A stretch of DNA of 24,061 nt from UBA9980 sp964436235. Lineage in GTDB: Bacteria; Muiribacteriota; UBA9980. The number at the start of each line of letters is the position of its first letter. Position 1 is the first letter of the stretch. Position numbers and translations under genes: made by a program. Of this stretch, positions 22,474-24,061 are shown piece after piece. The stretch lies in the NCBI GenBank assembly GCA_964436235.1, contig CAYTCW010000068.1, positions 1-24,061 on the forward strand, written 5' to 3'. The notes under the pieces were generated by a model. It saw nothing but the letters and a program-made list of their open reading frames with translations. It did no database searches and had not been told where the DNA came from.

Positions 22474-22633
22474 AATATTTAAGCTAAAACTCCCTTCGAG
22501 ATTTCAAGTAATTATATTTTCAACTCTAAATAAAAGCGGCAAAACAACCGGTCTGAAACCATTTACTTTAAATGAACATAAATCATAACTTTAAAATAAT
22601 ATGAAAGCGTATAACAAAAAAGCAAGACCGGCG
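22474..22633 (-). other. Spacer between plsX and fabD
   Basis: This 160-bp AT-rich spacer interrupts an otherwise tight cluster. It holds a small perfect hairpin CATTTA-CTT-TAAATG at 22560-22574. Two halves of an inverted repeat, CCGGTCT (22548-22554) and AGACCGG (22625-22631), lie 70 bp apart. On the minus strand TTGCTT and TATTAT are 18 bp apart (22625-22596), a weak promoter candidate. In many bacteria fabH lies here, but the space is too short for any gene. No FapR-like site was recognised. Confidence 0.4.
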
Positions 22634-23638
22634 CTAAAATAAACCCGCGATGTCCTGCTCTATTTTTTCATTAATTTTTTCGCTGACGAACTTTTTAGCG
22701 ACGCCTACAGCGTTTTTAACGGCCTTGGCCTTCGAAGAGCCGTGCGATATTATGCATGTGCCCGGAACGCCTAACAGCGGAGCCCCGCCGTATTCGGCAT
22801 AATCTAATTTTTTCTGCAGTTCGCCTATTACCTTTAAAACCGGTGACGGCGCCGATTCCGCTCCGCCCTGAGCCTCATTGGAAGCGCCGGCCACGACGCC
22901 GATCATTTTTTTAGCGGTGGATATTATCATTTCACATGTGGACTCGATGCTTTTAAGCATTACATTACCGGTGAATCCGTCGCATACTATAACGTCGCAT
23001 ATGTTTTTAAATACGCTCGAGCCCTCTACATTGCCTATAAAATTCAGCTTCGAATTTTTAAGCAGCCCGAAAGTTTCAAGCGTAAGTTTATTGCCCTTGC
23101 GGTCTTCAGTGCCGTTAGAAAGCAGCCCTATGCGCGGGTTTTTACGACCGAATATGCGCTCGCTGTAAATGGCGCCCATAATAGCGAACTGATAAAGATT
23201 TAAAGGCTTGCAATCGGCCGTGGCGCCGGCGTCTATCAAAATAACCTCGCCGTGCGGCGTGGGAATAGGAGTCGGAATAGCGGGCCTGTCGATCCCGTTG
23301 ATTTTTTTCCAGTTGATGACCGCCGCAGCCATGCAGGCACCGGTATTACCGGCTGAAACAAAAGCGTCGGCTTTTTTTTCTTTGACCAGATTGCAGCAGG
23401 CCGCTATGGTGTTTTCGCGCGAACGCGAAACAGGGCCGTCATTAAAAGAAATAACGCCCGCAACATGGCTTATCGAAACGTTGGCAAGTTCTTTAAAACC
23501 TTCGACTTTTTTAATGGCTTCTTCGTCGCCGACTAAAATCAACTCAACGCCGGGCATCGTTTCAGCCGCTTCCAGCGCGCCTTTAACGATCTGGTCCGGG
23601 GCGTGGTCGCCGCCCATTGCATCAACCGCTATTTTCAC
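22634..23638 (-). CDS. plsX: Phosphate acyltransferase PlsX
   Basis: PlsX converts acyl-ACP to acyl-phosphate, the donor for PlsY in phospholipid synthesis, at the inner face of the membrane. The 334-residue protein has the family start IAVDAMGGDHAP (3-14), the SRENTIAACC segment near 73-82, AGNTGA near 97-102, and the LSNGTE and NVEGSSVF motifs in the second half. The start is GTG at 23638 with AAGGGAAGGA about 5 bp upstream. It follows rpmF by 58 bp. The rpmF-plsX pair is widespread and ties ribosome and lipid synthesis to one promoter. Confidence 0.96.
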   Translation of the reverse strand: MKIAVDAMGGDHAPDQIVKGALEAAETMPGVELILVGDEEAIKKVEGFKELANVSISHVAGVISFNDGPVSRSRENTIAACCNLVKEKKADAFVSAGNTGACMAAAVINWKKINGIDRPAIPTPIPTPHGEVILIDAGATADCKPLNLYQFAIMGAIYSERIFGRKNPRIGLLSNGTEDRKGNKLTLETFGLLKNSKLNFIGNVEGSSVFKNICDVIVCDGFTGNVMLKSIESTCEMIISTAKKMIGVVAGASNEAQGGAESAPSPVLKVIGELQKKLDYAEYGGAPLLGVPGTCIISHGSSKAKAVKNAVGVAKKFVSEKINEKIEQDIAGLF

Positions 23639-23696
23639 GAAGATCCTTCCCTTGTATTAAATTTTTACCGGTAACGGATAGTTTGACAACCCGCCG

Positions 23697-23897
23697 TTAT
23701 TTCTTTTCTTTGATTTCAATAACTTTTTTTCCGCCGTAATTGCCGCAAGCGAGGCATACGTGGTGAGGAAGAACCGGCTGTTTGCATTCGGGATTTGAAC
23801 AGGTCGATATCGTTTTAGCTGTTTCTACCCTTTTTGACCATACCGCTCTGTCGCGTCTGTTCCTTGTTTTACTATGTTTATGCTTTGGATTAGGCAT
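23697..23897 (-). CDS. rpmF: 50S ribosomal protein L32
   Basis: The 66-residue basic protein starts MPNPKHKHSKTRNRRDR, as L32 does. It carries a zinc-ribbon with four cysteines, a CSNPEC pair and a CLAC pair, so it is the zinc-binding form. The start has AGGAGAG about 8 bp upstream and a strong promoter some 40 bp further up. It is the first gene of the fatty-acid cluster. Confidence 0.95.
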   Translation of the reverse strand: MPNPKHKHSKTRNRRDRAVWSKRVETAKTISTCSNPECKQPVLPHHVCLACGNYGGKKVIEIKEKK

Positions 23898-23936
23898 AAC
23901 TCACTCTCCTGTCGAATTAAAATTTTAGGTCAGTAA

Positions 23937-23966
23937 ATTATATAACAAAATTGAGCAAATTGTCAA
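23937..23966 (-). promoter_or_regulatory. rpmF: Sigma-70-type promoter of the rpmF-plsX-fab cluster
   Basis: On the minus strand a perfect TTGACA (23966-23961) and a perfect TATAAT (23942-23937) are 18 bases apart. The start point would be near 23930, giving a leader of about 33 nt before rpmF. This is the best housekeeping promoter in the window and fits strong growth-linked expression. Confidence 0.85.
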
Positions 23967-24015
23967 GAACTGTTTTTCTTATTTTTTTATTCCTCCGTTT
24001 TTTTTCTTTTTTTGA

Positions 24016-24054
24016 AGGGAGGGAGAAAAGGTTAGCAACCCTTTCTCCCTCCCT
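24016..24054. repeat. Strong 18-bp hairpin at the right edge
   Basis: A 17-base purine-rich arm GGGAGGGAGAAAAGGTT (24017-24033), preceded by an A, pairs with the matching pyrimidine arm (24037-24054) across a 3-base loop. There is one mismatch on the plus strand, which becomes a G-U pair in minus-strand RNA. The neighbouring T-run lies before the hairpin on the plus strand and appears as an A-run after it on the minus strand. It therefore lacks the U-tract of a terminator in either direction. It lies about 50 bp upstream of the rpmF -35 element. Confidence 0.6.
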
Positions 24055-24061
24055 ATGCCCC

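Noticed and set aside
22474..22633. FapR-like operator controlling fatty-acid genes
   Set aside because: No TTAGTACC-type inverted repeat is present here or upstream of rpmF.

Overview
The window looks like a chromosomal segment of an uncultivated, probably anaerobic bacterium. A run of 100 Ns (5136-5235) marks it as a draft scaffold, probably from a metagenome. I cannot name the phylum. Pointers are a rpmF-plsX-fabD-fabG-acpP-fabF-rnc cluster as in many Gram-positive and deep-branching bacteria, a spoVS homologue, a CheD/CheX-type chemotaxis system, and an oxygen-sensitive type of 2-hydroxyacyl-CoA dehydratase/activase protein. No tRNA, rRNA, CRISPR array, transposase or phage gene is visible.

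Left part (1-2.7 kb): an AT-rich edge with no certain gene, a DMT/EamA transporter on the minus strand, and a plus-strand gene for an unrecognised one-pass membrane protein with a long Pro/Ala/Glu/Lys-rich tail. The two divergent genes each have a good sigma-70-type promoter. The tail gene ends in a rho-independent terminator.

Middle (2.7-15.0 kb, plus strand): one complete sensory cluster in the order receiver protein, cheA, mcp, cheW, mcp, cheR, cheB, cheD, cheY, cheX. It is preceded by a sequence matching the sigma-54 (-24/-12) promoter consensus and a 16-bp perfect palindrome. CheA has two Hpt domains and is broken only by the scaffold gap. Both receptors carry about six consecutive HAMP-like units. 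CheR/CheB/CheD adapt the receptors by methylation, demethylation and deamidation. CheA phosphorylates the receiver protein, CheY and CheB, and CheX is expected to dephosphorylate CheY-P. No flagellar or pilus gene is present, so the output organelle is unknown.

Right part (15.0-24.1 kb, minus strand), in order of transcription: rpmF, plsX, fabD, fabG, acpP, fabF, rnc, an Elp3-like radical SAM gene, spoVS, and a fused dehydratase-like/activase gene that converges on cheX. A strong promoter precedes rpmF. PlsX makes acyl-phosphate for phospholipids. FabD, FabG, ACP and FabF cover malonyl loading, keto reduction and condensation. fabH, fabZ and fabI are not in the window. A long stem-loop lies between acpP and fabF.

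Most notable items: the sigma-54-type promoter, the poly-HAMP receptors with the dual-Hpt CheA, the single-chain dehydratase/activase with seven cysteines in its first half, and several intergenic hairpins that are not terminators.
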